A stretch of 64,000 nucleotides of DNA from Betaproteobacteria bacterium (lineage in GTDB: Bacteria > Pseudomonadota > Gammaproteobacteria > Burkholderiales > Casimicrobiaceae). Both the position numbers and the translations under genes were made by a program. Location of the stretch: NCBI GenBank assembly GCA_016717855.1, contig JADKEV010000008.1, positions 62,001 through 126,000 of the forward strand, in the 5' to 3' direction. The stretch's first letter is position 1. Each line of letters begins with the position of its first letter. Below, piece after piece: positions 47,574 through 55,740 of the stretch. Under the pieces are notes generated by a model. That model was not told where the DNA came from and did no database searches. It saw nothing but the letters and a program-made list of their open reading frames with translations.

Positions 47574-47921
47574 TCAGATGTTCGCAAGCCGCTGAACCGT
47601 ATCGGGATACTGCTTGACCAGGTTGATCAGCAGCGCGGCTTGCGCATTTGGCCTGGCGCGCCCCTGCTCCCAGTTTTCCAGTGTGCGGACATTGGTCCGG
47701 AGATAGATGGCGAACAATGCGCGCGACAGGTTCAGCCGCTCGCGCAAGCGGATCAGTTCCATTGGCGTGACGTTTGGCGCCGGCTTGTACTCGAGTGCAT
47801 GCGTACGCAGCGTCTGCTTACCTTGTCGTGCGTCGGCGAGTGCCGCCATGCCCTCACCGATTTCGGTGTAGAGGTCACGCTTTGGCGAGCGCTTTACCCT
47901 AACTTTGGCAATGCTGTTCAT
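47574..47921 (-). CDS. HTH antitoxin, HigA-type
   Basis: This DNA-binding antitoxin of about 115 residues has an N-terminal part MNSIAKVRVKRSPKRDLYTE and a C-terminal helix-turn-helix (NVTPMELIRLRERLNLSRAL, FAIYLRTNVRTLENWEQGRA). That helix-turn-helix is typical of antitoxins paired with HigB/RelE-like toxins whose gene comes first. ATG 47921 follows AGGAG at about six bases; ATG 47924 is one codon earlier. It probably represses its own promoter through the repeats at 48054-48087. The upstream toxin is broken, so it may now be an orphan antitoxin. Confidence 0.85.
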   Translation of the reverse strand: MNSIAKVRVKRSPKRDLYTEIGEGMAALADARQGKQTLRTHALEYKPAPNVTPMELIRLRERLNLSRALFAIYLRTNVRTLENWEQGRARPNAQAALLINLVKQYPDTVQRLANI

Positions 47922-47924
47922 CAT

Positions 47925-48045
47925 CCTCTCCTTGCCTCCAGTTCTGCCTTGATCTGCAAATCTCAAGCTCGCGGAGGGCATCATCGTCCAGGTAATACGC
48001 GCGGTGACGTTCGAAGGCAGGTAGTTCCACAAAGACGGCGTTCAC
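47925..48045 (-). pseudogene. HigB/RelE-like toxin, internally deleted
   Basis: GTG 48045 opens VNAVFVELPAFERHRAYYLD and DDALREL, the N-terminus of a HigB-type toxin. It then jumps to another frame holding LRFADQGRTGGKE, the conserved core motif normally found about 25-30 residues further on. After that the antitoxin begins. The middle and the C-terminal strand of the toxin are gone, so no active toxin is expected. The original frame stays open to 47899, encoding 48 residues. Confidence 0.7.
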
Positions 48046-48053
48046 GGCAATTC

Positions 48054-48087
48054 TATACGCAAGTTACGTTTATACGCAAGTTGCGTA
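48054..48087. promoter_or_regulatory. Two 17-base direct repeats, likely antitoxin operator
   Basis: TATACGCAAGTTACGTT and TATACGCAAGTTGCGTA lie head to tail directly upstream of the toxin-antitoxin genes. Each contains an ACGCAA-G-TTGCGT-like dyad (perfect in the second), as expected for a dimeric HTH repressor. A -10-like TATAGAAT on the minus strand overlaps the first repeat. Confidence 0.65.
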
Positions 48088-48262
48088 ACAATTGGGCATC
48101 ACCCGGCTGCGGTGATGGCAGCGGAAAGGTCAACGATGATCATCCGCCACCCACCCGCATCGCACCCCATCTGACCAAGCGGGACTCAACGCTGTCGCGC
48201 TTGACTATCGCCGCCCCGATTATTCCAATATCATGCTCGGCACGCCGCTTCCGGAGTCACCC

Positions 48263-50323
48263 ATGCCCGATCACCGCCTCCCCCGCGCCAGCCTGTTGCT
48301 CTCCGCGTTGCTGCTGTGCGTCCCGCTGCACACGCACGCGCAGTTGGCTACCAGTACCGTGGTCGAGTACAGCAACGGCAACGACTTCCCCGGCTCGCCG
48401 GGCGGGCAGTACTTCTATTCGACCGATCCCGCCGAACAGGCCGCGGTCGACAAGGGCACGGCGGGCGCGTTCTTCCGCACCGGCCGCACGTTCGCCGCGG
48501 GCGGCCCGACGCCGGTGTGCCGGTTCTACGGTTCGGTCACGCCGGGCCCCAACTCCCACTTCTTCACCGCGGAGCCGGCCGAATGCGTGGCACTCAAGGC
48601 CGCGCAGATCGTGCCCAGGCCCGCCAACATCCAGCAATGGAACTCCGAGGGCGACGGCTTCAACACCACGGTGCCGACCATCGCCGCCGCCGCGGGCAGT
48701 GCCGGGGCGCCGGGAACCAGTGGCGCGACCGCGCTCACCTGCCCGGCCGGGACGACGGCGGTCCGGCGCGCCTACAACAACGCGTTCCCGCTCGCGGGTC
48801 CGAAGAACCCCTGGGACTCTAATCATCGCTTCGTGCGCGCGCAGGCCGACATCGACAACGTGGTCGCCCGCGGCTGGCGCGACGAAGGCATCGTGTTCTG
48901 CGCGTCCAACTCACCGACGATCAGGGTCTTCGCGCCGAGTGCCACGCTGGCCGGACACTGCGTCGCTCCGCGCGCCGACCCCGCCTACGGCGACCGGCAG
49001 GGTACGCTGACAGCGGAGAAGGCCTGGGTGCGCTCGTACATCGACGAGACCTATCTCTGGTACGACGAAGTGCCCGACAGCTCCCCGGTCATTCATTCGA
49101 CCGCGGCGAGCTGGTTCGACGTGCTCAAGACACCGGCGAGGACGGCCTCGGGCCGCGCCAAGGACCGCTTCCACTTCTGGTACGACACGCCGACCTGGGA
49201 AGGGCTGGAGCAGGGCAGCAGTTCGGGCTACGGCTTCGAGCTGGCCGCGACGTCGACCACGCCGCCGCGCAAGTACTACATCGCGTACAGCGAGCCTGAT
49301 TCGCCCGCCGGCCGCGCCGGCGTCACCCGCGGCGCGCAGATCCTGACCGTCGACGGCGCGGACCTGGTCAATGGCAACGATGTCGATACGCTGAACGCCG
49401 GGCTGTTTCCCGCAACCGATGGCGAGGACCACACGTTCACGCTGCTGGATCTGGGCGCGCAGTCGCCGCGCACCGTGACGCTCACCTCGGAGACCGTGAC
49501 CATCGCGCCGGTGCAGACCGTATCCACGCTCAACACGGCGAGCGGCAGCGTCGGCTACATCCTGTTCAACGACCACAATTTTCCGGCGGAAGGGCAACTG
49601 ATCGCCGGCATCGAGCAACTCAGGGCCGCGGGCGTCCAGGACCTGGTGCTCGACCTGCGCTACAACGGCGGCGGCCTGCTCTACATTGCCAGCCAACTCG
49701 CCTACATGATCGCGGGCCCGCAGTCCAACGACAAGGTTTTCGAGAAGCTGACGTTCAACGACAAGCGCAGCGCCGAGACCAACAGCCCGGACAGCACGTA
49801 CCCGTTCTACGACATCACCAGCGGGTTCGACGGCACCGACACGGTCGGCGACGAGCCGCTGCCCTCGCTCGGCTTCAACCGCGTCTTCGTGCTGACCAGC
49901 GGTGGCACCGCATCGGCGAGCGAGGCGATCATCAACGGCCTGCAGGGCATCGGGATCACCGTGGTGCGGGTGGGCACGACCACGTACGGCAAGCCCTACG
50001 GCTTTTCGCCGCTCGACAATTGCGGCTACACCTACTTCTCGGTCGAGTTCAAGGGCGCGAACAACGTGGGCTACGCCGACTACGACGACGGCTTCGCGCC
50101 GACCTGCGTGGTCGCCGACGACTTCACGCACGCGCTGGGCGATCCGGCCGAGGGGCGCCTGGCGGCGGCGCTGGCCTACCGCGCCACCGGCGCCTGTCCC
50201 GCCGGAACCTCGCCCGGCGCGGTCGCGGAGAAAGCGCTGGGCGCCGAACCGGTGTTGTTCCGCACGCCGCTGCGCGAAAACCGGATCCTGTTGAAGAAGA
50301 AGGGACCTTTGCGCACACGGTGA
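48263..50323 (+). CDS. Secreted S41 peptidase with N-terminal DUF5648-like domain
   Basis: This is a signal-bearing protein of 686 residues. Residues about 28-215 form the same domain as in the B units of the array (NDFPGSPGGQYFYSTDPAEQ, PVCRFYGSVTPGPNSHFFTA, RRAYNNAF, NPWDSNHRF, RGWRDEGIVFCAS). A C-terminal processing peptidase part follows: an S41 N-terminal helix region (IDETYLWYDEVPD), a PDZ-like stretch (SPAGRAGVTRGAQILTVDGA) and the S41 core, with LVLDLRYNGGGLLYIASQLA and the nucleophile Ser in TSGGTASASEAIINGL. ATG 48263 is preferred because GGAG lies 7 bases upstream. It probably cleaves proteins in the periplasm or outside the cell. Confidence 0.88.
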   Translation: MPDHRLPRASLLLSALLLCVPLHTHAQLATSTVVEYSNGNDFPGSPGGQYFYSTDPAEQAAVDKGTAGAFFRTGRTFAAGGPTPVCRFYGSVTPGPNSHFFTAEPAECVALKAAQIVPRPANIQQWNSEGDGFNTTVPTIAAAAGSAGAPGTSGATALTCPAGTTAVRRAYNNAFPLAGPKNPWDSNHRFVRAQADIDNVVARGWRDEGIVFCASNSPTIRVFAPSATLAGHCVAPRADPAYGDRQGTLTAEKAWVRSYIDETYLWYDEVPDSSPVIHSTAASWFDVLKTPARTASGRAKDRFHFWYDTPTWEGLEQGSSSGYGFELAATSTTPPRKYYIAYSEPDSPAGRAGVTRGAQILTVDGADLVNGNDVDTLNAGLFPATDGEDHTFTLLDLGAQSPRTVTLTSETVTIAPVQTVSTLNTASGSVGYILFNDHNFPAEGQLIAGIEQLRAAGVQDLVLDLRYNGGGLLYIASQLAYMIAGPQSNDKVFEKLTFNDKRSAETNSPDSTYPFYDITSGFDGTDTVGDEPLPSLGFNRVFVLTSGGTASASEAIINGLQGIGITVVRVGTTTYGKPYGFSPLDNCGYTYFSVEFKGANNVGYADYDDGFAPTCVVADDFTHALGDPAEGRLAAALAYRATGACPAGTSPGAVAEKALGAEPVLFRTPLRENRILLKKKGPLRTR

Positions 50324-50413
50324 GGCAAGGCGGCCAGCCGCCGGGCCGGCCGCGGGCGGCCGGCACACCCCCGTTGTGCTACGCTTCCCGTCCCCTGCCG
50401 TCACCGCAAAGAC

Positions 50414-51523
50414 ATGACCACTGCCACCATCTCGCTCGACCGCGCCTTTGGCCTCTACCGGAACGTCTCCGACGAGGAGTGCACTGCGCGCATCCAGGCG
50501 GCGCGCGCCAAGCTGGGCAAGAGCACCGTGCTGCTTTGCCATCACTACCAGCGCCCCGACGTGTACCGCTACGCCGACCTGACCGGCGATTCGCTCAAAC
50601 TCTCGCGGCTGGCCGCGCAGCAGGATAGCCGCTTCATCGTGTTCTGCGGCGTGCACTTCATGGCCGAGGTCGCCGACATCCTGTCCAAGCCGCAGCAGAT
50701 CGTGATCCTGCCCGACCTCGCGGCCGGCTGCTCGATGGCCGACATGGCGAGCCTGGTCAAGGTCGAGCGCTCGTGGCGCGAATTGGCGGCCGTGCTCGAT
50801 CCCGACGCCGAAATCACGCCGGTCACATATATCAATTCGGCGGCGGACCTGAAAGGCTTCTGCGGCGAGCACGGCGGCATCGTCTGCACGTCGAGCAACG
50901 CCAAGGCGATCCTGGAGTGGTCGTTCCGGCGCCGGAAAAAGGTGCTCTTCTTTCCCGACCAGCACCTGGGCCGCTGGACCGGCTACAAGATGGGCATTCC
51001 GCTGGAGCAGATGGTCGTCTGGGACTTCGACCAGGAACTGGGGGGGCTCACGCCCGAACAGATCCGCGACGCCAAAATGATCCTGTGGAAGGGCCATTGC
51101 TCGGTCCACCAGATGTTCCAGCCGCAGCACGTCGAGCGCTGGCGCGCCGCGCATCCCAAGGGCTTCGTCATTTCCCACCCCGAGTGCGGCTTCGAGGTCT
51201 GCAAGGCCAGCGACTTCGTCGGCTCCACGGAGACCATCATCAATACCGTCGCCGCGGCGCCGCCCAACACGGAGTGGCTGGTGGGCACCGAGCTGAACCT
51301 GGTCACGCGCATCGCCGAAGAGTTCAAGCCCCAGGGCAAGCTGATCCAGTTCATGGCGCCCACGGTGTGCATGTGCTCGACCATGGCGCGGATCGATCCG
51401 CAGCACTTGTGCTGGACGCTGGAAAACCTGGCCGCGGGACGGGTCGTCAACCGCATCGAGGTGCCCGAGCCCGACGCCACGCAGGCCCGGGTGGCGCTGG
51501 ACCGGATGCTTGCGGTCTCCTGA
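50414..51523 (+). CDS. nadA: Quinolinate synthase A
   Basis: NadA condenses iminoaspartate with dihydroxyacetone phosphate to quinolinate in NAD synthesis, using a 4Fe-4S cluster. It has 369 residues. Diagnostic parts are LLCHHYQRPDVYRYADLTGD, FCGVHFMAEVADILSKPQ, LPDLAAGCSMADMA, VISHPECGFEVCKASDFVGS and FMAPTVCMCSTMARIDPQHL. The cluster cysteines fall in the LAAGCSMAD, HPECGFEV and TVCMCSTM contexts. nadK lies 6 kb downstream, but nadB and nadC are not in the window. Confidence 0.97.
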   Translation: MTTATISLDRAFGLYRNVSDEECTARIQAARAKLGKSTVLLCHHYQRPDVYRYADLTGDSLKLSRLAAQQDSRFIVFCGVHFMAEVADILSKPQQIVILPDLAAGCSMADMASLVKVERSWRELAAVLDPDAEITPVTYINSAADLKGFCGEHGGIVCTSSNAKAILEWSFRRRKKVLFFPDQHLGRWTGYKMGIPLEQMVVWDFDQELGGLTPEQIRDAKMILWKGHCSVHQMFQPQHVERWRAAHPKGFVISHPECGFEVCKASDFVGSTETIINTVAAAPPNTEWLVGTELNLVTRIAEEFKPQGKLIQFMAPTVCMCSTMARIDPQHLCWTLENLAAGRVVNRIEVPEPDATQARVALDRMLAVS

Positions 51524-51571
51524 TCCCGCCGCGCCAGGCGGCGGGGCGCCGCCGCGCGCGCGAGGCCCCTG

Positions 51572-52750
51572 ATGCGGCGCTTCACCCCCGGCAACCGGAT
51601 CACCCTGCTCAGGAACGGCACCGAGTATTTCCCGGCGCTGGAGCACGCGATCGCCGCCGCGCAGCGGGACATCTACCTCGAGTGCTACATCTTCGCGGCC
51701 GACGTGACGGGCTTGCGCATCGCCGACGCACTGCAGGCCGCAGCGGGCCGCGGCGTCGCCGTGCACGTGATGGTCGACGGGTGGGGCGCCAAGAACTTCC
51801 TCTCGCCCTACCTGATCGACGCCCTCAAGACGGGCGGCGTGCACTTCGCGAAGTACCGGCCGTCGGTCGCGCCTTGGCATTTCCGCACCCGCCGGCTGCG
51901 GCGGCTGCACCGCAAGCTGGTCTGCATCGACGACACGGTCGCCTTCGTCGGCGGCATCAACATCATCGACGACATGAACACCCCCGGCCACACCCCCCCG
52001 CGGCTCGACTTCGCGGTGCGCGTCGAGGGCCCGGTCGCCGGCGCCGTGGTGCAGACCATGAAGCACCTGTGGGCGCTGATCCAGTTCGCGCGGATGAAGG
52101 ACGTCGGCGACGACCTGTTCCCGCCGCCGCCGCACAGCCCGCGCGCGGGCGACCAGACCGCGAAGCTGGTGATCCGCGACAATCTCCGTTACCGGCGCGA
52201 AATCGAGCAGGCCTACCTGACCGCGATCCACAATGCGCGCAGCGAAATCCTGATCGCCAATGCCTACTTCCTGCCCGGCGTGCGCTTTCGCCGTGCGCTG
52301 GTGGACGCCGCGGAACGCGGCGTCAAGGTCACGCTGCTATTGCAGGGACGGGTCGAGTACGTGCTGCTGCACTACGCGTCGCGGGCGCTGTACGGGCAAT
52401 TGCTGGCCGCGGGCGTCGAGATCCAGGAGCACCACAAGAGCTTCCTGCACGCCAAGGTCGCGGTGATCGACCGGCGCTGGGCGACGGTGGGCTCCTCCAA
52501 CATCGATCCGTTCAGCCTGCTCATGTCGCGCGAGGCCAACATCGTCGTGCGCAATGCCGGGTTCGCCGACGAGCTGCGCAACGCGGTGCGGCACATCATG
52601 GCGAGCGGCGGCAAGCGCCTGGTGCCGGGCGACTGGAGAAACCGCTCCACCGTGCACAAGGCGGCGGTCTGGGCCGCGTACGGCTTCGTCCGCTTCATCA
52701 TGGGCGTCCTGGGCTACGGCGCCGAAGACCGTTTGCATACCGGCGAATAG
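51572..52750 (+). CDS. clsB: Cardiolipin synthase B-type phospholipase D protein
   Basis: This enzyme of 392 residues forms cardiolipin or related phospholipids at the membrane. Both phospholipase D HKD motifs are intact: HRKLVCIDDTVAFVGGINII and HAKVAVIDRRWATVGSSNID. The N-terminal RFTPGNRITLLRNGTEYFPA matches the ClsB subgroup, which lacks the two N-terminal membrane helices of ClsA. The only hydrophobic segment is near the end. It starts 49 bases after nadA and 38 bases before the ABC exporter, probably in one transcript. Confidence 0.92.
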   Translation: MRRFTPGNRITLLRNGTEYFPALEHAIAAAQRDIYLECYIFAADVTGLRIADALQAAAGRGVAVHVMVDGWGAKNFLSPYLIDALKTGGVHFAKYRPSVAPWHFRTRRLRRLHRKLVCIDDTVAFVGGINIIDDMNTPGHTPPRLDFAVRVEGPVAGAVVQTMKHLWALIQFARMKDVGDDLFPPPPHSPRAGDQTAKLVIRDNLRYRREIEQAYLTAIHNARSEILIANAYFLPGVRFRRALVDAAERGVKVTLLLQGRVEYVLLHYASRALYGQLLAAGVEIQEHHKSFLHAKVAVIDRRWATVGSSNIDPFSLLMSREANIVVRNAGFADELRNAVRHIMASGGKRLVPGDWRNRSTVHKAAVWAAYGFVRFIMGVLGYGAEDRLHTGE

Positions 52751-52788
52751 CCGCTTGATTTGCCGCCGATCACCCCAATGCTCTTTTG

Positions 52789-54615
52789 ATGCGCCGCCAC
52801 AACTCATCGACCCTGCCGCTGCCCGCGCCCGACACCGCGGCCCGTTCCCGCAGCCGCGACTGGGCGACCATCCGCACGCTGCTGCCCTACTTGTGGGAGT
52901 ATCGCGCCCGGGTCACGCTGGCGATGGCCTGCCTGATCGCGGCCAAGCTCGCCAACGTCGGCGTGCCGCTGGTGTTGAAGCAGATCGTCGACGGCCTCTC
53001 CGCGACGCAGCAGGCGCTGGCGCTGCCGGTGGCGCTGCTCCTTGCGTACGGGGCGCTGCGGCTGTCGACGACGCTGTTCACCGAGTTGCGCGAACTGATC
53101 TTCTCGCGCGTGACGCAGCGCGCCGTGCGCAAGATCGCGCTCCAGGTTTTCCAGCATCTGCACGCGCTGTCGCTGCGCTTTCACCTGGCGCGCCAGACGG
53201 GGGGCCTGACCCGCGACATCGAGCGCGGCACGCGCGGGATATCCAGCCTGATCCAGTTCACGCTGTTCTCCATCCTGCCCACGCTGATCGAGATTGCGCT
53301 GGTCACCGGCGTGCTGCTGGCCAAGTACGAAGCCACGTTCGTGCTGATCACCTTCGGCACGCTGGTCGTCTACATCGCCTACACCATCGGCGTCACCGAA
53401 TGGCGGACCAACTTCCGCCGCACGATGAACGAGCTGGACTCCAAGGCCAACACGCGGGCGGTCGACAGCCTGCTCAATTACGAGACGGTGAAGTACTTCG
53501 GCAACGAAGGCTACGAGGCCCGGCGCTACGACGAGAGCATGCAGCGCTACGAGGCGGCGGCGATCAAGAGCCAGTCGTCGCTGTCGCTGCTGAACATCGG
53601 CCAGTCGGCGATCATCGCCGTCGGCGTGACGCTGATCATGTGGCAGGCCACGCAGGGCGTCGTCGACGGCCGCATGACGCTGGGCGACCTGGTGCTGGTC
53701 AACGCGTTCATGATCCAGCTCTACATCCCGCTGAACTTCCTGGGCGTGATCTACCGCGAGATCAAGCAGTCGGTGGCCGACATGGAACGGCTCTTCGCGC
53801 TGATCCGGGAAAACGCGGAAATCCGCGACGCGGCCGGCGCGGCGCCGCTCGATCCGGGCGCGGCGCCGATCGCCTTCGAGCACGTGCATTTCGGCTACGA
53901 GCCCGACCGACAGATCCTGTTCGACGTCAGTTTCGAGATTCCGCCCGGCAAGACCTGCGCGGTGGTCGGCCCCAGCGGCTCCGGCAAGTCGACGCTGGCG
54001 CGACTCTTGTACCGCTTCTACGACGTCAACGAGGGGCGCATCACCGTCAACGGCCAGGATATCCGGGCCATCCAGCAGTCCAGCCTGCGCGCGGAAATCG
54101 GCATCGTGCCGCAGGACACCGTGCTCTTCAACGACACGATCGAATACAACATCGGCTACGGCAAGCCCGGCTCGTCGCAGGACGAGATCATCGCCGCCGC
54201 CAAGGCCGCGCACATCTACGGCTTCATCGCCTCGACGCCGCAGGGGATGAACACGATGGTCGGCGAGCGCGGACTCAAGCTCTCCGGCGGCGAAAAGCAG
54301 CGGGTGGCCATCGCGCGCGCGATCCTCAAGAACCCGCGCATCCTGATTTTCGACGAAGCGACATCGGCACTGGATTCCACGTCGGAAAAGGCAATCCAGG
54401 CCGAATTGCGCAAGATCGCCGAAAACCGGACCACGCTGGTCATCGCCCACCGGCTCTCGACCATCGTCGACGCCGACGAGATCCTGGTGCTCGACCGCGG
54501 CCGCATCGTCGAGCGAGGGAACTTCGCCGACCTCCTTTCGGCGCAGGGCGTGTTCGCGCACATGTGGGCGCTGCAGCAGGAGGAAGCCGAGGGCGAGGAG
54601 CCGCTGCACGCGTAA
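52789..54615 (+). CDS. ATM1/HMT1-like ABC exporter (half transporter)
   Basis: This is a membrane-fused ATPase of 608 residues. The N-terminal permease part has six hydrophobic segments and the ATM1-family stretch VDSLLNYETVKYFGNEGYEA with NELDSKANTRAVD. The nucleotide-binding domain has Walker A GPSGSGKSTLARLLYRF, signature LSGGEKQRVAIARAILKNP and Walker B ILIFDEATSALD, with the switch His in VIAHRLSTI. Relatives export glutathione-linked sulfur or metal compounds and confer metal tolerance. The substrate here is inferred from family only. ATG 52789 is preferred to TTG 52786. Confidence 0.93.
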   Translation: MRRHNSSTLPLPAPDTAARSRSRDWATIRTLLPYLWEYRARVTLAMACLIAAKLANVGVPLVLKQIVDGLSATQQALALPVALLLAYGALRLSTTLFTELRELIFSRVTQRAVRKIALQVFQHLHALSLRFHLARQTGGLTRDIERGTRGISSLIQFTLFSILPTLIEIALVTGVLLAKYEATFVLITFGTLVVYIAYTIGVTEWRTNFRRTMNELDSKANTRAVDSLLNYETVKYFGNEGYEARRYDESMQRYEAAAIKSQSSLSLLNIGQSAIIAVGVTLIMWQATQGVVDGRMTLGDLVLVNAFMIQLYIPLNFLGVIYREIKQSVADMERLFALIRENAEIRDAAGAAPLDPGAAPIAFEHVHFGYEPDRQILFDVSFEIPPGKTCAVVGPSGSGKSTLARLLYRFYDVNEGRITVNGQDIRAIQQSSLRAEIGIVPQDTVLFNDTIEYNIGYGKPGSSQDEIIAAAKAAHIYGFIASTPQGMNTMVGERGLKLSGGEKQRVAIARAILKNPRILIFDEATSALDSTSEKAIQAELRKIAENRTTLVIAHRLSTIVDADEILVLDRGRIVERGNFADLLSAQGVFAHMWALQQEEAEGEEPLHA

Positions 54616-54706
54616 TGACCATTGCATAAAAAATACACCACGCGGACGTGCCCACGCGATCCGGCGGGAATCCGGGCTAGTACCCTAGCCAGCGGCCCCA
54701 AATCCG

Positions 54707-54715
54707 TGCTATAAA
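54707..54715 (+). promoter_or_regulatory. Extended -10 promoter of pbpG
   Basis: TGCTATAAA is an extended -10 box 24 bases before the ATG. A small GGCTAG / CTAGCC palindrome lies 16 bases upstream of it. Confidence 0.6.
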
Positions 54716-54739
54716 AGCTCGAACCTGACAAAGCGTCTC

Positions 54740-55630
54740 ATGAATCGACTCTTACATTCTGTTTTCGCTGCCCTTTTGTGCGTGCAGTTGCCCGCCATCG
54801 CGAGCGCCGATGCGCCCGATCCGGCCAAGCTGAAATTGCACTCGGCCAACGTGATCGTCATGGGCGCGGGCGACGACAAGCCGATGTACAGCAAGAACGC
54901 CGAAGCTGTCACCCCGATCGCCTCGATCACCAAGCTGATGACCGCGATGGTGGTACTGGATGCGAAACAGTCGCCGTCCGAATTGCTGACCGTCGACATT
55001 CCCGACCTGGACATGCTCAAGGGCAGCCACTCGCGCCTGCGCCTGGGCGTGGAACTGCCGCGCAGCGAGATGCTGCGGCTGGCGCTGATGTCCTCGGAAA
55101 ACCGGGCGGCTTCCGCACTGTGCCGCTATTATCCGGGCGGCACGGACGCCTGCGTGCTGGCGATGAACGCCAAGGCGACCAAGCTGGGCATGAGCCATTC
55201 CCATTTCACCGATCCGACGGGGCTCTCCAGCGACAACATGTCGACCGCCCGCGACCTGGTGAAGATGGTCCGGGCCGCCAGCGAGTATCCGCTGATCCGC
55301 GAGTTTTCGACCACGCCCGGGGCGCTGGTGGACGTGCCGCCGACGGGCCGTTCGGTGGAATTTCACAACACCAATTCGCTGGTGCGCGCCGGCTCCTGGG
55401 ACATCCAGTTGCAGAAGACCGGCTTCATCCGCGAGGCCGGGCGCTGCCTGGTGATGATGGCCAATGTCGCGAGCAAGCCGGTGGTGATCGTGCTGCTGGA
55501 TTCGTTCGGCAAGCTCACCCGGATCGGCGACGCCAACCGGATCCGGCACTGGATGGAAACCGGCGAGGCGCTGCAGGACCCGAAGCCGGTGCGCAAGAAG
55601 AAGGTGCTGGTTAAGCACCGCTACCGGTGA
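54740..55630 (+). CDS. pbpG: D-alanyl-D-alanine endopeptidase (PBP7/8-like)
   Basis: This periplasmic enzyme cuts cross-links in peptidoglycan. It has 296 residues with a signal peptide (MNRLLHSVFAALLCVQLPAI). The three penicillin-binding motifs are in place: SxxK in ASITKLMTAM, SxN in MSSENRAASAL and KTG in LQKTGFIREAGR. The short C-terminus without the domain of PBP5-type carboxypeptidases and the basic end (KKKVLVKHRYR) match PbpG. It has its own promoter and is followed by two palindromic repeat copies. Confidence 0.94.
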   Translation: MNRLLHSVFAALLCVQLPAIASADAPDPAKLKLHSANVIVMGAGDDKPMYSKNAEAVTPIASITKLMTAMVVLDAKQSPSELLTVDIPDLDMLKGSHSRLRLGVELPRSEMLRLALMSSENRAASALCRYYPGGTDACVLAMNAKATKLGMSHSHFTDPTGLSSDNMSTARDLVKMVRAASEYPLIREFSTTPGALVDVPPTGRSVEFHNTNSLVRAGSWDIQLQKTGFIREAGRCLVMMANVASKPVVIVLLDSFGKLTRIGDANRIRHWMETGEALQDPKPVRKKKVLVKHRYR

Positions 55631-55662
55631 ATGGTGGGGGTCGCTTCTTTCCCACCCCCTTC

Positions 55663-55725
55663 GATGGGTATCGCTTTGCTCCCCACCCACCATCGATGGG
55701 TATCGCTTCGCTCCACCCATCCTAC
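55663..55725. repeat. Two direct copies of the dispersed palindromic repeat
   Basis: Copies at 55663-55691 (GATGGGTATCGCTTTGCTCC then CCACCCACC) and 55695-55725 (GATGGGTATCGCTTCGCTCC then ACCCATCCTAC) lie in the same orientation between the convergent pbpG and recN genes. Confidence 0.9.
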
Positions 55726-55740
55726 GCAGTGCCGGGCGGT

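Noticed and set aside
48911..52231. 1106-codon minus-strand frame
   Set aside because: It covers three real plus-strand genes (S41 peptidase, nadA, clsB) and has low-complexity composition only.
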